A stretch of 64,000 nucleotides of DNA from Litoreibacter halocynthiae (GTDB lineage: Bacteria; Pseudomonadota; Alphaproteobacteria; Rhodobacterales; Rhodobacteraceae), in the NCBI RefSeq assembly GCF_004365635.1, contig NZ_SOBH01000002.1, positions 372,001 to 436,000 on the forward strand. The letters run 5' to 3'. The notes below the pieces were generated by a model. It worked only from the letters and a program-made list of their open reading frames with translations. It did not search any database and had not been told where the DNA came from. Made by a program: the position numbers and the translations under genes. This document shows positions 9,120 through 18,180 of the stretch, piece after piece. Numbering within the stretch: position 1 is the stretch's first letter; every line of letters begins with the position of its first letter.

Positions 9120-9417
9120 CGCGTGGGTATCCTTTACGCAGAGGAAATCCAGATATTGAGGATGTTCCGGAGCAAGTCAATTTGAATGAAGGGATAGGAG
9201 GTGCGCCATGCGCACAGATGATCGGACGCTAGATTAGCGTCGGCGTCGCAGAGTGGTGATATATGCGGTCTTAATCATGGGAGTGCGTCTAAGGCGCAGC
9301 CGCTTTGCTGTCCAGCAATTATCTTGCGCGTCACCAGACGCAACTCTTGCCGGATTTTCGACACACAGCTTATTGAGGTCAGCTTTGCGGGACTTTGTTG
9401 CCGTTGACCTCAGCGGT
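9120..9417. other. Intergenic region with a 9-codon mini-ORF behind a strong RBS
   Basis: The 298 bases between argD and the sulfotransferase gene. On the plus strand, a near-consensus ribosome binding site (ATAGGAGGTG, from 9194) is followed by ATG at 9208 and a stop at 9235-9237, encoding MRTDDRTLD only. No larger gene was recognised. This could be a leader peptide or the surviving start of a decayed gene. The region must also hold the argDF promoter. Confidence 0.35.
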
Positions 9418-10176
9418 TCACGAACGCCCTTCTGACCGAAACCTTTCAGCCCATTCTCGGTTTGTCGCATCCGCTAGCTTTGCTGTTGGCGGCGTGACCT
9501 CGGCTCTCGGGTCCTGTTCCAGACCAAGCTCTTTTAGCAGCCCTCCAAGCGTCCTATATGGTTCGGCAGACAATTCGTCATACGTGATGCGGATCGGATT
9601 GATGCCTCCGCTTACAAACCAAGACTGCCAGTCTTTATCCATTTGCTCTGACAACCGTAGCTGTGCCTCGATAGCCGTCGGATCATAGGTTGGCTCTTGC
9701 GGTTCCGAGAGGCGCTCAATCTCCGTTCCATCGGGTGCCAAGTGCCACAGCCCTGATTGCTGCGCCCTTACGTAAGATACGGCCTGATCCAGCTTGTTTT
9801 CTCGGGTAAGGTGGATAAATAACGTGTTTCCAAACGCCGCTTCGATGCGAGATTTGTCATCCAGCAGCGACGGATACAGCACTCTCAACTGCTCAATGAA
9901 AAAGTCAAAGCTATGACGCTGCAAACGCAAACCAAAGACGTTGCTCTTGCCCTTTCCGTATTCAAGCGCGGCACGAAATATAGCACTTAGAGCTTCCCTT
10001 CGAGTATTGAACTCGCTGATACCAAACCCATACTCGCTCAGCCATTCGTTAAGAGTTGGTTCATGAAAATGGGAATCAGGCAAACCAGCGTTCCCGACTT
10101 CGCTCAAAAGCCGACACAGCAACGTGCTGCCACTTCGGGGACTAGTACAAATAACATAGGATTCAAACTGCTTCAT
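9418..10176 (-). CDS. Stf0-type sulfotransferase
   Basis: A 252-residue protein beginning MKQFESYVICTSPRSGSTLL, the 5'-phosphosulfate-binding loop of PAPS-dependent sulfotransferases; FHEPTLNEWL and the FIHLTRENKLDQAVSYVRAQ block match the Stf0 family (the trehalose 2-sulfotransferase fold). It probably transfers sulfate from PAPS to a glycan or lipid acceptor. The start at 10176 places the P-loop at residues 11-19, as in the family; no clear RBS was seen. The open frame continues upstream but is arginine-rich and passes through hairpins. The gene is AT-richer than its neighbours, suggesting acquisition. Confidence 0.85.
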   Translation of the reverse strand: MKQFESYVICTSPRSGSTLLCRLLSEVGNAGLPDSHFHEPTLNEWLSEYGFGISEFNTRREALSAIFRAALEYGKGKSNVFGLRLQRHSFDFFIEQLRVLYPSLLDDKSRIEAAFGNTLFIHLTRENKLDQAVSYVRAQQSGLWHLAPDGTEIERLSEPQEPTYDPTAIEAQLRLSEQMDKDWQSWFVSGGINPIRITYDELSAEPYRTLGGLLKELGLEQDPRAEVTPPTAKLADATNREWAERFRSEGRS

Positions 10177-10342
10177 AGGCGATGAATTATACGAAGTTGC
10201 CGAAAATTCCCATTGCTGGTTTGGGCTCAAAGCCGTCATTTGCAGCGTGAAACACGAAGCCCCCATTCTTACTCTGTCGTGAGCGTGAGGGCTAAAATCA
10301 TCTGACGCCCTCAACGGCCGTTCAACCCCCTTCTGGCATGTC

Positions 10343-10370
10343 GCGAAGGTCGCGCGCCGCGACCTTTCGC
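10343..10370. repeat. GC-rich hairpin upstream of gcrA
   Basis: GCGAAGGTCGCG and CGCGACCTTTCGC form a 12-bp stem with one extra base and a 3-base loop. It resembles a REP-type intergenic palindrome. Function unknown. Confidence 0.55.
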
Positions 10371-10451
10371 ACCGCCCCCGCAAGACGCGGACTGATCCAA
10401 ACTTGTATCCCGACGCATTGGCCTCTAAATTAGGGGCAACTGGAAAAGAAT

Positions 10452-10482
10452 AAGCCGCCCTCGCAGCATCTCGGGGCGGCTT
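10452..10482. promoter_or_regulatory. Leader hairpin before gcrA
   Basis: Perfect 9-bp arms AAGCCGCCC / GGGCGGCTT around a 13-base loop, 24 bases before the gcrA ATG and after the candidate promoter, so it would lie in the 5' leader of the gcrA mRNA. On the other strand it is followed by ATTCTTTT and might act as a weak terminator. Confidence 0.45.
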
Positions 10483-10505
10483 GTCGTTTGAAGAGGCTAC
10501 ACCGC

Positions 10506-11072
10506 ATGTCATGGACCGATGATCGCGTCGAAGTGTTGAAGAAAATGTGGGGCGAGGGGAAATCCGCCTCGCAGATCGCCAAGGAATTGGGCGGCGTGAC
10601 CCGCAACGCGGTGATCGGCAAGGTGCACCGTCTGGGCCTGTCGAACCGCTCTGGCGGCGCAAGCCCGGCCAAAGCTGCCGCCACACCCAAGGCAAAGCCC
10701 GCAGCCAAGCCCAAACCGGCCGAGAAACCCAAGGCCGCTGCCGAAGCCGAGGCGAAACCCGCCGCACCGGTCAACCGCCCCCTAGGCCGCCCGAAACTGG
10801 TCGTGACCGCAGGCCAGCCCCTGCCGCCACAGCCGTCCGCCAACGAAATCAGTCCCGAGGCACTGGCCTCCGTGCGCGAGGTCGAGAAGAAGGCCAAACG
10901 CCTCTCCGTCATGGAGCTGACCGAGCGGACCTGCAAATGGCCCGTAGGCGACCCCGCGACCGAGGATTTCTGGTTCTGCGGCCTGCCCGCGCAGCAAGGC
11001 AAACCCTATTGCGAGGCCCATGTCGGCGTGGCGTTCCAGCCAATGTCCGCACGTCGCGACCGCCGCCGGTAA
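10506..11072 (+). CDS. gcrA: GcrA cell-cycle regulator
   Basis: A 188-residue DNA-binding cofactor of RNA polymerase. It begins with the near-invariant GcrA N-terminus MSWTDDRVEVLKKMWGEGKS and contains ELGGVTRNAVIGKVHRLGLS, the helix-turn-helix that reads GANTC sites methylated by CcrM. A low-complexity Ala/Lys/Pro linker follows (about residues 52-90). The C-terminal sigma-70-contacting domain has TCKWPVGDP, FCGLP and YCEAH, and its Cys/His pattern suggests a metal site. The start at 10506 matches the family exactly; AAGAGG lies upstream. Controls cell-cycle genes in Alphaproteobacteria. Confidence 0.96.
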   Translation: MSWTDDRVEVLKKMWGEGKSASQIAKELGGVTRNAVIGKVHRLGLSNRSGGASPAKAAATPKAKPAAKPKPAEKPKAAAEAEAKPAAPVNRPLGRPKLVVTAGQPLPPQPSANEISPEALASVREVEKKAKRLSVMELTERTCKWPVGDPATEDFWFCGLPAQQGKPYCEAHVGVAFQPMSARRDRRR

Positions 11073-11102
11073 TCTTCACAGGCAACCTTGCCAAAAAAGA
11101 TC

Positions 11103-11136
11103 AAGCGTCATAGCCTGAATGCTATGGCGCTTTTTT
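11103..11136 (+). terminator. Rho-independent terminator of gcrA
   Basis: AAGCGTCATAGC pairs with GCTATGGCGCTT (one G-T wobble) across a 6-base loop and runs into TTTTTT. Strong terminator directly after gcrA. Confidence 0.92.
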
Positions 11137-11171
11137 CGTGCTATATTGTTTAATGAATTTTCAGGTGCACT

Positions 11172-11939
11172 ATGGGCAACGAGCGCGTTTCTTTGAAATG
11201 GAAAGTAGAAGGCGGCATCCATTATTCGATGCTGCAAAACCCCACGTCATCGGCCTATGTTCCGGGTGAAGACATCAAGTTTTTCAGCGAGCAGGATACC
11301 TGCCCCAACGGCCCGACCGGAAAAAGCTCCGACAAGAAGTTCGAGACGATGCCGCGCGGCAAACGAGCCAACAAAAATATCGCCAACATGAAAAGCCCGT
11401 TCTCAAGGCCCAGTAGCGCCGCGACACGCCCCGCCGTTCAGCGTCGTGCAGGGATTGGCCAAGGTGCGAAGTCAGGTCTGGCCGAGGTCGCCCTGATCGC
11501 CACCTCGCGCATGTATCTCGCTTCGCTGGACAACCGGTTCTGGGAAGCCATTCAGGACATGTCCCGCGACATTGTCGACGGCATCAAAAAGCATGGCGGC
11601 GTGCTGATCGTCGGGCGGGTCTCGATGATGCCGACCCCCAATCCCGACACGGGTATCCGGCAAACATTCTTCTACGACGCCTATATCAAGGACGGCGCCA
11701 AATCTATTGACGAGCTGTTCACCCCGACCGTCAAATCCGACGCCACGCCGGCCTTTGTCGGCCCGCAACCTTGGGCCGGCCTCAGCAAGACCAAACCCGC
11801 CTCCATGGGCCCGCGCGAGACGGCGTTTATCGGGGCCGCAAAATACGGACCACCCAAAGCGTGGGTGCCGCCAAGGGGCTATATGGTGCTTGGGGAATAC
11901 AAGGTCTTCGCCACCTCGACCACCAACGCAAAGCGCTAA
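11172..11939 (+). CDS. Hypothetical protein, unknown family
   Basis: A 255-residue basic protein that I do not recognise. It has no signal peptide or membrane segment. Residues about 55-95 are Lys/Arg/Ser-rich and likely disordered. A more ordered core follows (ALIATSRMYLASLDNRFWEAIQDM, then HGGVLIVGRVSMMPTPNPDTG), ending in an aromatic tail (WVPPRGYMVLGEYKVFAT). Start chosen at the first ATG after the gcrA terminator, with AGGTG upstream; the 60 bases before it are AT-rich. It stands alone, convergent with the AsmA gene. Single-gene islands like this are often acquired; no function is proposed. Confidence 0.7.
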   Translation: MGNERVSLKWKVEGGIHYSMLQNPTSSAYVPGEDIKFFSEQDTCPNGPTGKSSDKKFETMPRGKRANKNIANMKSPFSRPSSAATRPAVQRRAGIGQGAKSGLAEVALIATSRMYLASLDNRFWEAIQDMSRDIVDGIKKHGGVLIVGRVSMMPTPNPDTGIRQTFFYDAYIKDGAKSIDELFTPTVKSDATPAFVGPQPWAGLSKTKPASMGPRETAFIGAAKYGPPKAWVPPRGYMVLGEYKVFATSTTNAKR

Positions 11940-11948
11940 CCTGCCGCG

Positions 11949-13949
11949 CTAGTTCCCGCCCAGCAAGCCCCGCAGCGCGTCTTTGGCCTTGTTCTCAAGG
12001 CCTTCCTTCAGTGCATCTTCAACGCTCTGCCCGTCCTTGCGCACCACACCCAGCTCGTCCTCCAGCTTCGCCGCGGCCTTCGCTTTCAACTCGGCCTCTC
12101 TGGCCTTCGCCTTGGCCCGCAACTCGTCCTCTTTCGCTTTGGCCTGCGCCTTCAGCTTCTCCTTTTCCGCCTCAAGCTCGGTGTCGATCAACGCCTTCAG
12201 GTCAGGCCGGAACCGGATATTGCTCCACGGCCCTTCAATGATCACAGGTACGCGGATGCCGTCTTTCAGCCGCCCCGCCAAGGCCACAGGGGCCAGCCGG
12301 TATTTGATCGTCTGTCCGCCAAGATCAACAACCCCGTTGCCCGTCGCAGTCAGCAGTTCAGCGGCAAAATTCAGGTCCGAGTTGCTCAGCACCCCGCCCT
12401 CGATCGTGAAGCTGGCGGTGATGTCGTCAAACACTGTCTTCGAGCCTTCCCCTTGGTAGGACGCATCAAGGTTCTTGATCATCCCCGCAATATCCAGCCC
12501 CAGCAATTCCCCGCTGCCCACATCCAGACGGCCAGAGCCTTTCAACCCGTTCATAATCTCGTTCATGGTGCCGCCGACGCCAAGAAATTGCAGCGACATC
12601 GACGCGTCACCCACAAGGCGGTCAAACCCCGCAAAATCGTTCAGCAAGCGTTGCATGGCCACGCTGGACGCTTTCAGATCGCCGCCCACCGACAGTCCGC
12701 CGCGCCCGTTCACCACGAACTGCCCCGACACGCCGCCGTCAAAAACGCCGACATTGGCCAGATCCAGCACCAGTCGCGCGCGGTCCAGCGAGCCGCTCAG
12801 ATCCGTGCGCGCCAACTGGATGGAGCCCAGATCAATCGCGTTCGCCTTCAGCGAAAACTCCCCGTTCACGCCGGACAGCCCCGACACGTCGAGCCGCGCG
12901 TCAGACCAGCCGCCCGCGCCCGCGTTGGCGGCACCGTCACCTTCCGTGGTATCCGTGCTCATCGCCGAGAAATCCAGACTGTCGCCCTGCAGCCGCGCGG
13001 TCACATAGGGCGTGTCTTTCAGCGCCACATCCAGCGCCCCCGTCAAACGGTTCTGGTCCAGATCAATCGTCGCCCCGCGCAAGAAAACCTGATTGTCCGC
13101 GGTCAGCGTCAGCTCTCCCGACACCTTGACCTTTTGCCCCAAGCCTTTGGGAATACGCGGTGCCACCTGATCCATCAGCGCAAACAACGTGGTCTGGTCG
13201 ACTACTGATCCCGTCATGGCCCCCTTCGCCTGCACGGGGTCCAGCCCTGCATTGCCCTTGAAGGTCACGGTATTCCCACCCGCGCTGGCCGTCAGGTCCA
13301 CGCCCTGCACGCCGCCATCCAGCAGTTGCTGCACGCCATTCACCACGCCCGCAAGCTTGACCGACTGGCCCTTATACAGGCCCGACATCTCGACGCGTCC
13401 CGCGCCTTTCAAATCCAGCAGCTTCACCGTCGCGTCCAAGGCGGTCAGCACATAGGACTGCCCCGCCCCGGCGTCCACAAACTCGACCGAGCCATTGGTG
13501 ATCTGCGCCAAAGGCAGCGACACGTCGGCCGAGCCGCCGCCGTCATCCTCCCCGCCGCCCAACTCGGCCACAAAGTCCCAGTTGGCCCGCCCGTCCTTGT
13601 GCTTCTCCAGCCGGATCACCGGTGACTGGATGTCGAACGCTTCCACCACAATGTCGCCGCCCAAAAGGGCCGAGAACCCCACGCCCATCTCCATCGACGC
13701 GGCTTCCAGCATCGGCCCCTTGCCCGACCAGTCGGCATTGGAGATCGCCACGTCCTCCAGCTTCACGCCCAAGCGCGGAAATATCTGCGGCGACACATCC
13801 CCCGCAATGCTGAGCGCGCGCCCCGTGTTCTTCTCGAACTGCCCTTCCGCAAACCGCGCGATCTTGTTCGTGGGGATCAGGAACAACCCCGCCACGGCGA
13901 GCACCACAAGGGTGATCAACGTAACCGCAATCCGGATAATCCAACGCAT
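11949..13949 (-). CDS. AsmA-family envelope protein
   Basis: A 666-residue protein with an N-terminal membrane anchor (residues 4-27) followed by the AsmA N-domain (IAGDVSPQIFPRLGVKLEDVAISNADW) and the C-terminal AsmA domain (GSGRLDVGSGELLGLDIAGMIKN, then DITASFTIEGGVLSNSDLNF). A Lys/Glu/Ala-rich coiled-coil tail (about residues 585-640) follows. AsmA-like proteins are periplasmic, inner-membrane-anchored beta-groove proteins linked to phospholipid transport to the outer membrane. Single gene. Confidence 0.92.
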   Translation of the reverse strand: MRWIIRIAVTLITLVVLAVAGLFLIPTNKIARFAEGQFEKNTGRALSIAGDVSPQIFPRLGVKLEDVAISNADWSGKGPMLEAASMEMGVGFSALLGGDIVVEAFDIQSPVIRLEKHKDGRANWDFVAELGGGEDDGGGSADVSLPLAQITNGSVEFVDAGAGQSYVLTALDATVKLLDLKGAGRVEMSGLYKGQSVKLAGVVNGVQQLLDGGVQGVDLTASAGGNTVTFKGNAGLDPVQAKGAMTGSVVDQTTLFALMDQVAPRIPKGLGQKVKVSGELTLTADNQVFLRGATIDLDQNRLTGALDVALKDTPYVTARLQGDSLDFSAMSTDTTEGDGAANAGAGGWSDARLDVSGLSGVNGEFSLKANAIDLGSIQLARTDLSGSLDRARLVLDLANVGVFDGGVSGQFVVNGRGGLSVGGDLKASSVAMQRLLNDFAGFDRLVGDASMSLQFLGVGGTMNEIMNGLKGSGRLDVGSGELLGLDIAGMIKNLDASYQGEGSKTVFDDITASFTIEGGVLSNSDLNFAAELLTATGNGVVDLGGQTIKYRLAPVALAGRLKDGIRVPVIIEGPWSNIRFRPDLKALIDTELEAEKEKLKAQAKAKEDELRAKAKAREAELKAKAAAKLEDELGVVRKDGQSVEDALKEGLENKAKDALRGLLGGN

Positions 13950-14013
13950 GGGGCCTGCTCCTCTTATGGGCTTTTGGCGCAGCGTAAGACGTCGCGGGGC
14001 GGGCTACAACGGT

Positions 14014-15615
14014 TTAGCGCAAGCGGAATCTCTGACGCAGGCCAAGGCCGAGGAAGAAAAGGGCGGTGAAGCCAAGGACGGTTTGCGTGGCGGCGAGTGT
14101 TTCGAGAACCGAACCAAGCGCACCCATTTTCTCGAACGACTCTAGTGTGTCGTCGAAATAGACACCTTGGAGGCCGAAGAACTTGAAGATGTTAGAAAAC
14201 GAAAAGCCAATCGCCTCCATTGGACCGTAATCACGCCCACCATGTGCTTCCGCTCGCATGAAGGCACCAAGATAGATCAACGCAGGCACCAGCCAGATTG
14301 CCAGCAACGCATAACACGGCTTCACAATCGACGAACCATAATCGGACGCCCAACCGTAAAACCGATACGGAGCGCTATCAGCCCAATTCCCAATCTGTCC
14401 AGCAAACTCCATCTCCCGCTTGAAGAAAAACAATTCGTCCTCTGGAAGACCTTGCTTTCCAAAATGATGCCGTAAATATGCGCAACTGCTACGACCTACA
14501 CGGGCGTCCCGATCAATCTTACTTGGCCAGTTTTCTTCCTCTGTTGAAAATACGGTCTTGTCATCGATGATCGCACCCGTAAAAATTGGATAGCGGTATA
14601 AAAACAAGGACTTACTAAAACTCGCAGGCTTGTCGAACTGCACGTCAGTTAGATCAAGTACACATAAACGCCCCCACTCATCAGAGCCGAACGTCACTTC
14701 GGAAAAAGAAGCCCTTCCCAAGAACGTGGCTGACTTCAACGATATCCTTCGCTCAAACTGGGCTGAACTAAAGTCGACATTTCGTTCGAAACTGGCTGAC
14801 ATAAAATCAACGTCCTTCGAAAAATTCGCAGCCACAAAAGTTGCGAAATTCTGAAATGCCGCAGAATTGAAGCTCACCTCATCAGAAAATTTGGTATAAT
14901 TGAAAGCTGAATTAGCGATAAATGCAGCTCTATCAAACACTGCGATAGAGATGAAATTCGACTCACTAAAATTTGCATAGCCAACAAATTTTGAAGATTC
15001 GAAGCTTGCCTTTCCATTAAAATTTATTTCATTAAAGCTAGAATCTGCACCGAAACACGTTGAGCTGAAGCTTGAGGTATCGCCAAATTTGACGCACATA
15101 AATTGGGCATGCGCGTCAAATACCGCTAAACCAAAATCGGCCTTCGCCTTGAATTCGGCTAAAGCGAAATTAGCGACTGCGTTAAATTTCGTACGATAAA
15201 AGCTTGCGATACCTATGAAAATGGAATTGTCAAATGACACAGCCACATTAAATATCGCCTTCTCAAATGACACTTTTTTAAGAAATGTGATCCCAGATAG
15301 ATCTACGCTTTTGGTAGGGTCAGGAAGACCAGGATAGACGAAACCTCCTTCGTTCCGCTCTTCCATGACCTGCTTGTGCAACCGTGCTATATCACCTGCC
15401 TTAGCGTCCCAGTCTTCGCGAGTAGGCACTTCCGCTCCGCCCGTCCGCAGGCGCTCCCGCTCTTTTTCAGAAAGGTGTTGGCATCTCCATAAGTTCCACA
15501 CCTCACGGTTTTGATTTTGCCTTCGAATATCCCAACCGGTATGCCCTTCTTGCTCCCCATAAAGTGTATTCAAAACATACCATGGATTTGCGTTAGCGAG
15601 CTTCGGCTTCTTCAT
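14014..15615 (-). CDS. Membrane-anchored pentapeptide-repeat protein
   Basis: A 533-residue protein of two parts. Residues about 100-335 are tandem pentapeptide-like repeats with Phe in the central position and A/S/D around it (FDNSIF, FYRTKF, FSESNF, FNYTKF, FSSAQF), expected to form a right-handed quadrilateral beta-helix. The C-terminal 120 residues hold hydrophobic segments ([19 protein letters not shown] and [15 protein letters not shown]) around a short loop with [14 protein letters not shown], similar in layout to pentapeptide proteins joined to pore-like membrane domains. The ATG at 15615 (MKKPKLAN) has GGAG at good spacing; an upstream GTG would add 10 residues. Markedly AT-richer than AsmA and rimO on either side, suggesting transfer. 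Function unknown. Confidence 0.85.
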   Translation of the reverse strand: MKKPKLANANPWYVLNTLYGEQEGHTGWDIRRQNQNREVWNLWRCQHLSEKERERLRTGGAEVPTREDWDAKAGDIARLHKQVMEERNEGGFVYPGLPDPTKSVDLSGITFLKKVSFEKAIFNVAVSFDNSIFIGIASFYRTKFNAVANFALAEFKAKADFGLAVFDAHAQFMCVKFGDTSSFSSTCFGADSSFNEINFNGKASFESSKFVGYANFSESNFISIAVFDRAAFIANSAFNYTKFSDEVSFNSAAFQNFATFVAANFSKDVDFMSASFERNVDFSSAQFERRISLKSATFLGRASFSEVTFGSDEWGRLCVLDLTDVQFDKPASFSKSLFLYRYPIFTGAIIDDKTVFSTEEENWPSKIDRDARVGRSSCAYLRHHFGKQGLPEDELFFFKREMEFAGQIGNWADSAPYRFYGWASDYGSSIVKPCYALLAIWLVPALIYLGAFMRAEAHGGRDYGPMEAIGFSFSNIFKFFGLQGVYFDDTLESFEKMGALGSVLETLAATQTVLGFTALFFLGLGLRQRFRLR

Positions 15616-15713
15616 TTCAAATAACTCCGTCAAATTCCCGCCCACGATACGCCCGATACCTCAAACCTCAACCCCACTTCCCCCCACCCCCAGTCCATCG
15701 TATACGCCCCCTC

Positions 15714-17102
15714 ATGGCCCAGAACCCCCCAAACCTCCGCCCCGACCTTGCACCGAAGCTACAGCTGCGCGAGCCCTCCCGCGACAACCAGCCGAAAATC
15801 GGCATGGTCTCCCTCGGCTGCCCCAAGGCGCTGGTGGATAGCGAACGCATTCTCACAAGGCTCCGCGCCGAAGGCTACGCCATCTCCCCCGACTACGCGG
15901 GCGCGGAGGCCGTGATCGTCAACACCTGCGGCTTCCTCGATTCAGCCAAGGCGGAATCCCTAGACGCCATCGGCGAGGCCCTCAAGGAAAACGGCAAAGT
16001 CATCGTCACCGGCTGCCTAGGTGCCGAGCCCGACTACATCCGCGAGCACCACCCCGCTATCCTCGCCGTCACCGGCCCGCATCAATACGAGCAGGTCCTC
16101 GACGCCGTCCACAAGGCCGTGCCGCCCAGCCCCGATCCTTTCATCGACCTGCTGCCCGCCACCGGCGTCACCCTCACGCCGCGCCACTACAGCTACCTCA
16201 AGATCTCCGAGGGTTGTAACCACAAGTGCAAGTTCTGCATCATCCCCGACATGCGCGGCCGCCTCGCTTCCCGCCCGCAAAAGGCGGTGATCCGCGAGGC
16301 CGAAAAGCTGGTAGAGGCCGGCGTCAAGGAACTCCTCGTCATCTCCCAGGACACCTCCGCCTATGGCACCGACTGGAAGGACCGCCCCTCCAAGGCCCCC
16401 ATCCTCAACCTCGCCCGCGAGCTGGGCCAGCTAGCACCCCAAAACGACCTCTGGGTCCGGCTGCACTACGTCTACCCCTACCCCCATGTCCGCGAGCTGA
16501 TCCCGCTGATGGCCGATCCCGCGAACGCGATCCTCCCCTATCTCGACATCCCGTTCCAGCACGCCCATCCCGATACGCTCAAACGCATGGCCCGCCCCGC
16601 CGCCGCGTCCCGCACTCTCGATGAAATCCGCGCATGGCGCACCGACTGCCCCGACATCACGCTGCGCTCCACCTTCATCGTCGGCTACCCCGGCGAGACG
16701 GAGGCCGAGTTCCAAACCCTCCTCGACTGGCTGGACGAGGCGCAACTGGACCGCGTCGGCTGCTTCCAATACGAAAACGTCGACGGCGCCCGCTCCAACG
16801 CCCTGCCCGATCACGTCGCGCCCGAGGTCAAACAAGACCGCTGGGACCGCTTCATGGAGAAAGCCCAAGCGATATCCGAGGCCAAGCTGGCCGCCAAAGT
16901 CGGCACCACCCTCCAAGTGATCGTGGACGAGGTCGACGAGGACGCCGCCACCTGCCGCACGACATCCGACGCGCCAGAGATCGACGGGAACCTGTTTATT
17001 GACGAAGGGTTTAAGGGGTTGGAGGCGGGGGATATGGTTGAGGTGTTGGTTGATGAGGCTGGGGAGTATGATTTGTGGGGGAGGATGGCGTCTCTAAAAT
17101 GA
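15714..17102 (+). CDS. rimO: Ribosomal protein S12 methylthiotransferase RimO
   Basis: A 462-residue radical-SAM enzyme that methylthiolates the conserved aspartate of ribosomal protein S12. It has the N-terminal UPF0004 domain ([25 protein letters not shown]: the three Cys of the auxiliary cluster), the radical-SAM motif [13 protein letters not shown] (about residues 169-181), and a C-terminal TRAM domain. Length is normal. The N-terminus is about 25 residues longer than the conserved start, so an internal start at MVSLG cannot be ruled out. Confidence 0.95.
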   Translation: MAQNPPNLRPDLAPKLQLREPSRDNQPKIGMVSLGCPKALVDSERILTRLRAEGYAISPDYAGAEAVIVNTCGFLDSAKAESLDAIGEALKENGKVIVTGCLGAEPDYIREHHPAILAVTGPHQYEQVLDAVHKAVPPSPDPFIDLLPATGVTLTPRHYSYLKISEGCNHKCKFCIIPDMRGRLASRPQKAVIREAEKLVEAGVKELLVISQDTSAYGTDWKDRPSKAPILNLARELGQLAPQNDLWVRLHYVYPYPHVRELIPLMADPANAILPYLDIPFQHAHPDTLKRMARPAAASRTLDEIRAWRTDCPDITLRSTFIVGYPGETEAEFQTLLDWLDEAQLDRVGCFQYENVDGARSNALPDHVAPEVKQDRWDRFMEKAQAISEAKLAAKVGTTLQVIVDEVDEDAATCRTTSDAPEIDGNLFIDEGFKGLEAGDMVEVLVDEAGEYDLWGRMASLK

Positions 17103-17183
17103 TCCGAGATATCAATTCAGTCAGATGCTAGTGGAGCCCCGCGCGTTAAACCTGAACTGCCTCAACTACTCCCCCCAAACCTA

Positions 17184-18080
17184 TCAGCGAACCACTTTAA
17201 TCGTCATTCCACGTTTTTCTGCCAATTTCAAAAGTGGTTGCAGGTTGTCCAGCCCCCATTGATTACTAACTGCAATTCTTTCACCATTGCCTAAACTGAT
17301 TGCCTCGTCTTCCGCAATAAAATGACGCTTGCGATCTGCGTTGGCTATAGAGCGCGCAATTTCAAGGTTATCAAACATCCCATTTTTATGGGTTTCACGC
17401 CCCAATATGTGATCCAGTGCATCAGAGTCGTGTACAGAGTTTTTTAAAGCAATTTCTCTAACAATAGCTAATGCCAATCGACCCTTTGCATAAACTTTGT
17501 CGTTGAATTCATATTTTGTATAGTATCGACCCGACGGTGTCTTAAAAAAAGTGTCAATAGAAATAAGGACATCATTATTTTTACTGCGAAACCTACGAAC
17601 TGCAATTGCAGCTAGTGGGATCATTTGACCATTCACAGAAATCGTCGCCCCGTCTTCAACTCGGTTTCTGAGTCCCGATGTAATATCCGTCCCCACCAAC
17701 ACGCCGACTAATGAAAAATCATTTATACTAGTACCATCAAGCTCTTCGATATAATAATTGAGTTCAGTTTGAGCCTCTAAATACCTTGTGAGTTGATCGA
17801 CATGGCTTTCATTAATCGGGCCATTCTTTAGCTCAACGACGCCGTACGTTCCTGGCTCATAACTCACAAGAACGTCTATTCGCCCATCTCCATCTTTGGA
17901 TCTCCCAGCACCTTTAAGCGCCAGCTCCTCTGTCAAAACATTTGGTTCCGAATACTCAGCATCGTTCAGGCGCAACAGCGATACATTTTCGATTAAAAAA
18001 GCCTGCAACATAAGTTCTCGGGTGTAGGGAGCTGGTGACAAAATTTGCTCATTGAGCACTAACTGACTGGATACGAACAT
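17184..18080 (-). CDS. PD-(D/E)XK nuclease-like protein
   Basis: A 298-residue protein. Residues 65-85 read D-G-R-I-D-V...G-V-V-E-L-K, giving the PD-(D/E)XK core D69, E83 and K85, with a following HVDQL (Gln96) and RYLE, the pattern seen in NucS/DUF91-type nucleases. The C-terminal ~40 residues (GNGERIAVSNQWG, then LLKLAEKRGMTIKVV) form a separate small motif that looks like a DNA- or partner-binding tail. No signal peptide or membrane segment. AT-rich relative to rimO, single gene: a mobile-type or defence-type accessory gene is likely. Enzyme activity is inferred from the motif only. Confidence 0.65.
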   Translation of the reverse strand: MFVSSQLVLNEQILSPAPYTRELMLQAFLIENVSLLRLNDAEYSEPNVLTEELALKGAGRSKDGDGRIDVLVSYEPGTYGVVELKNGPINESHVDQLTRYLEAQTELNYYIEELDGTSINDFSLVGVLVGTDITSGLRNRVEDGATISVNGQMIPLAAIAVRRFRSKNNDVLISIDTFFKTPSGRYYTKYEFNDKVYAKGRLALAIVREIALKNSVHDSDALDHILGRETHKNGMFDNLEIARSIANADRKRHFIAEDEAISLGNGERIAVSNQWGLDNLQPLLKLAEKRGMTIKVVR

Positions 18081-18180
18081 TTAGTTGGTGCTCCGATGTG
18101 AATAAATCCGCGAAATGAGGTTCAATCGTAGGCAGTTCAATCAGAATGTGAAGCCAAAAAATTACGTAGCTCAAAATCGA

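Larger units (their letters stand above)
10177..10505. other. Intergenic control region between sulfotransferase and gcrA
   Basis: A 329-base gap holding two inverted repeats (10343-10370 and 10452-10482) and a plausible housekeeping promoter for gcrA: TTGTAT at 10403-10408 and TAAATT at 10426-10431, spaced 17 bases. No coding sequence was recognised. Confidence 0.4.

Noticed and set aside
10177-10767. N-terminal extension of the sulfotransferase frame
   Set aside because: Arg/Ser-rich, crosses two hairpins and overlaps gcrA; the family starts right before the PAPS loop.
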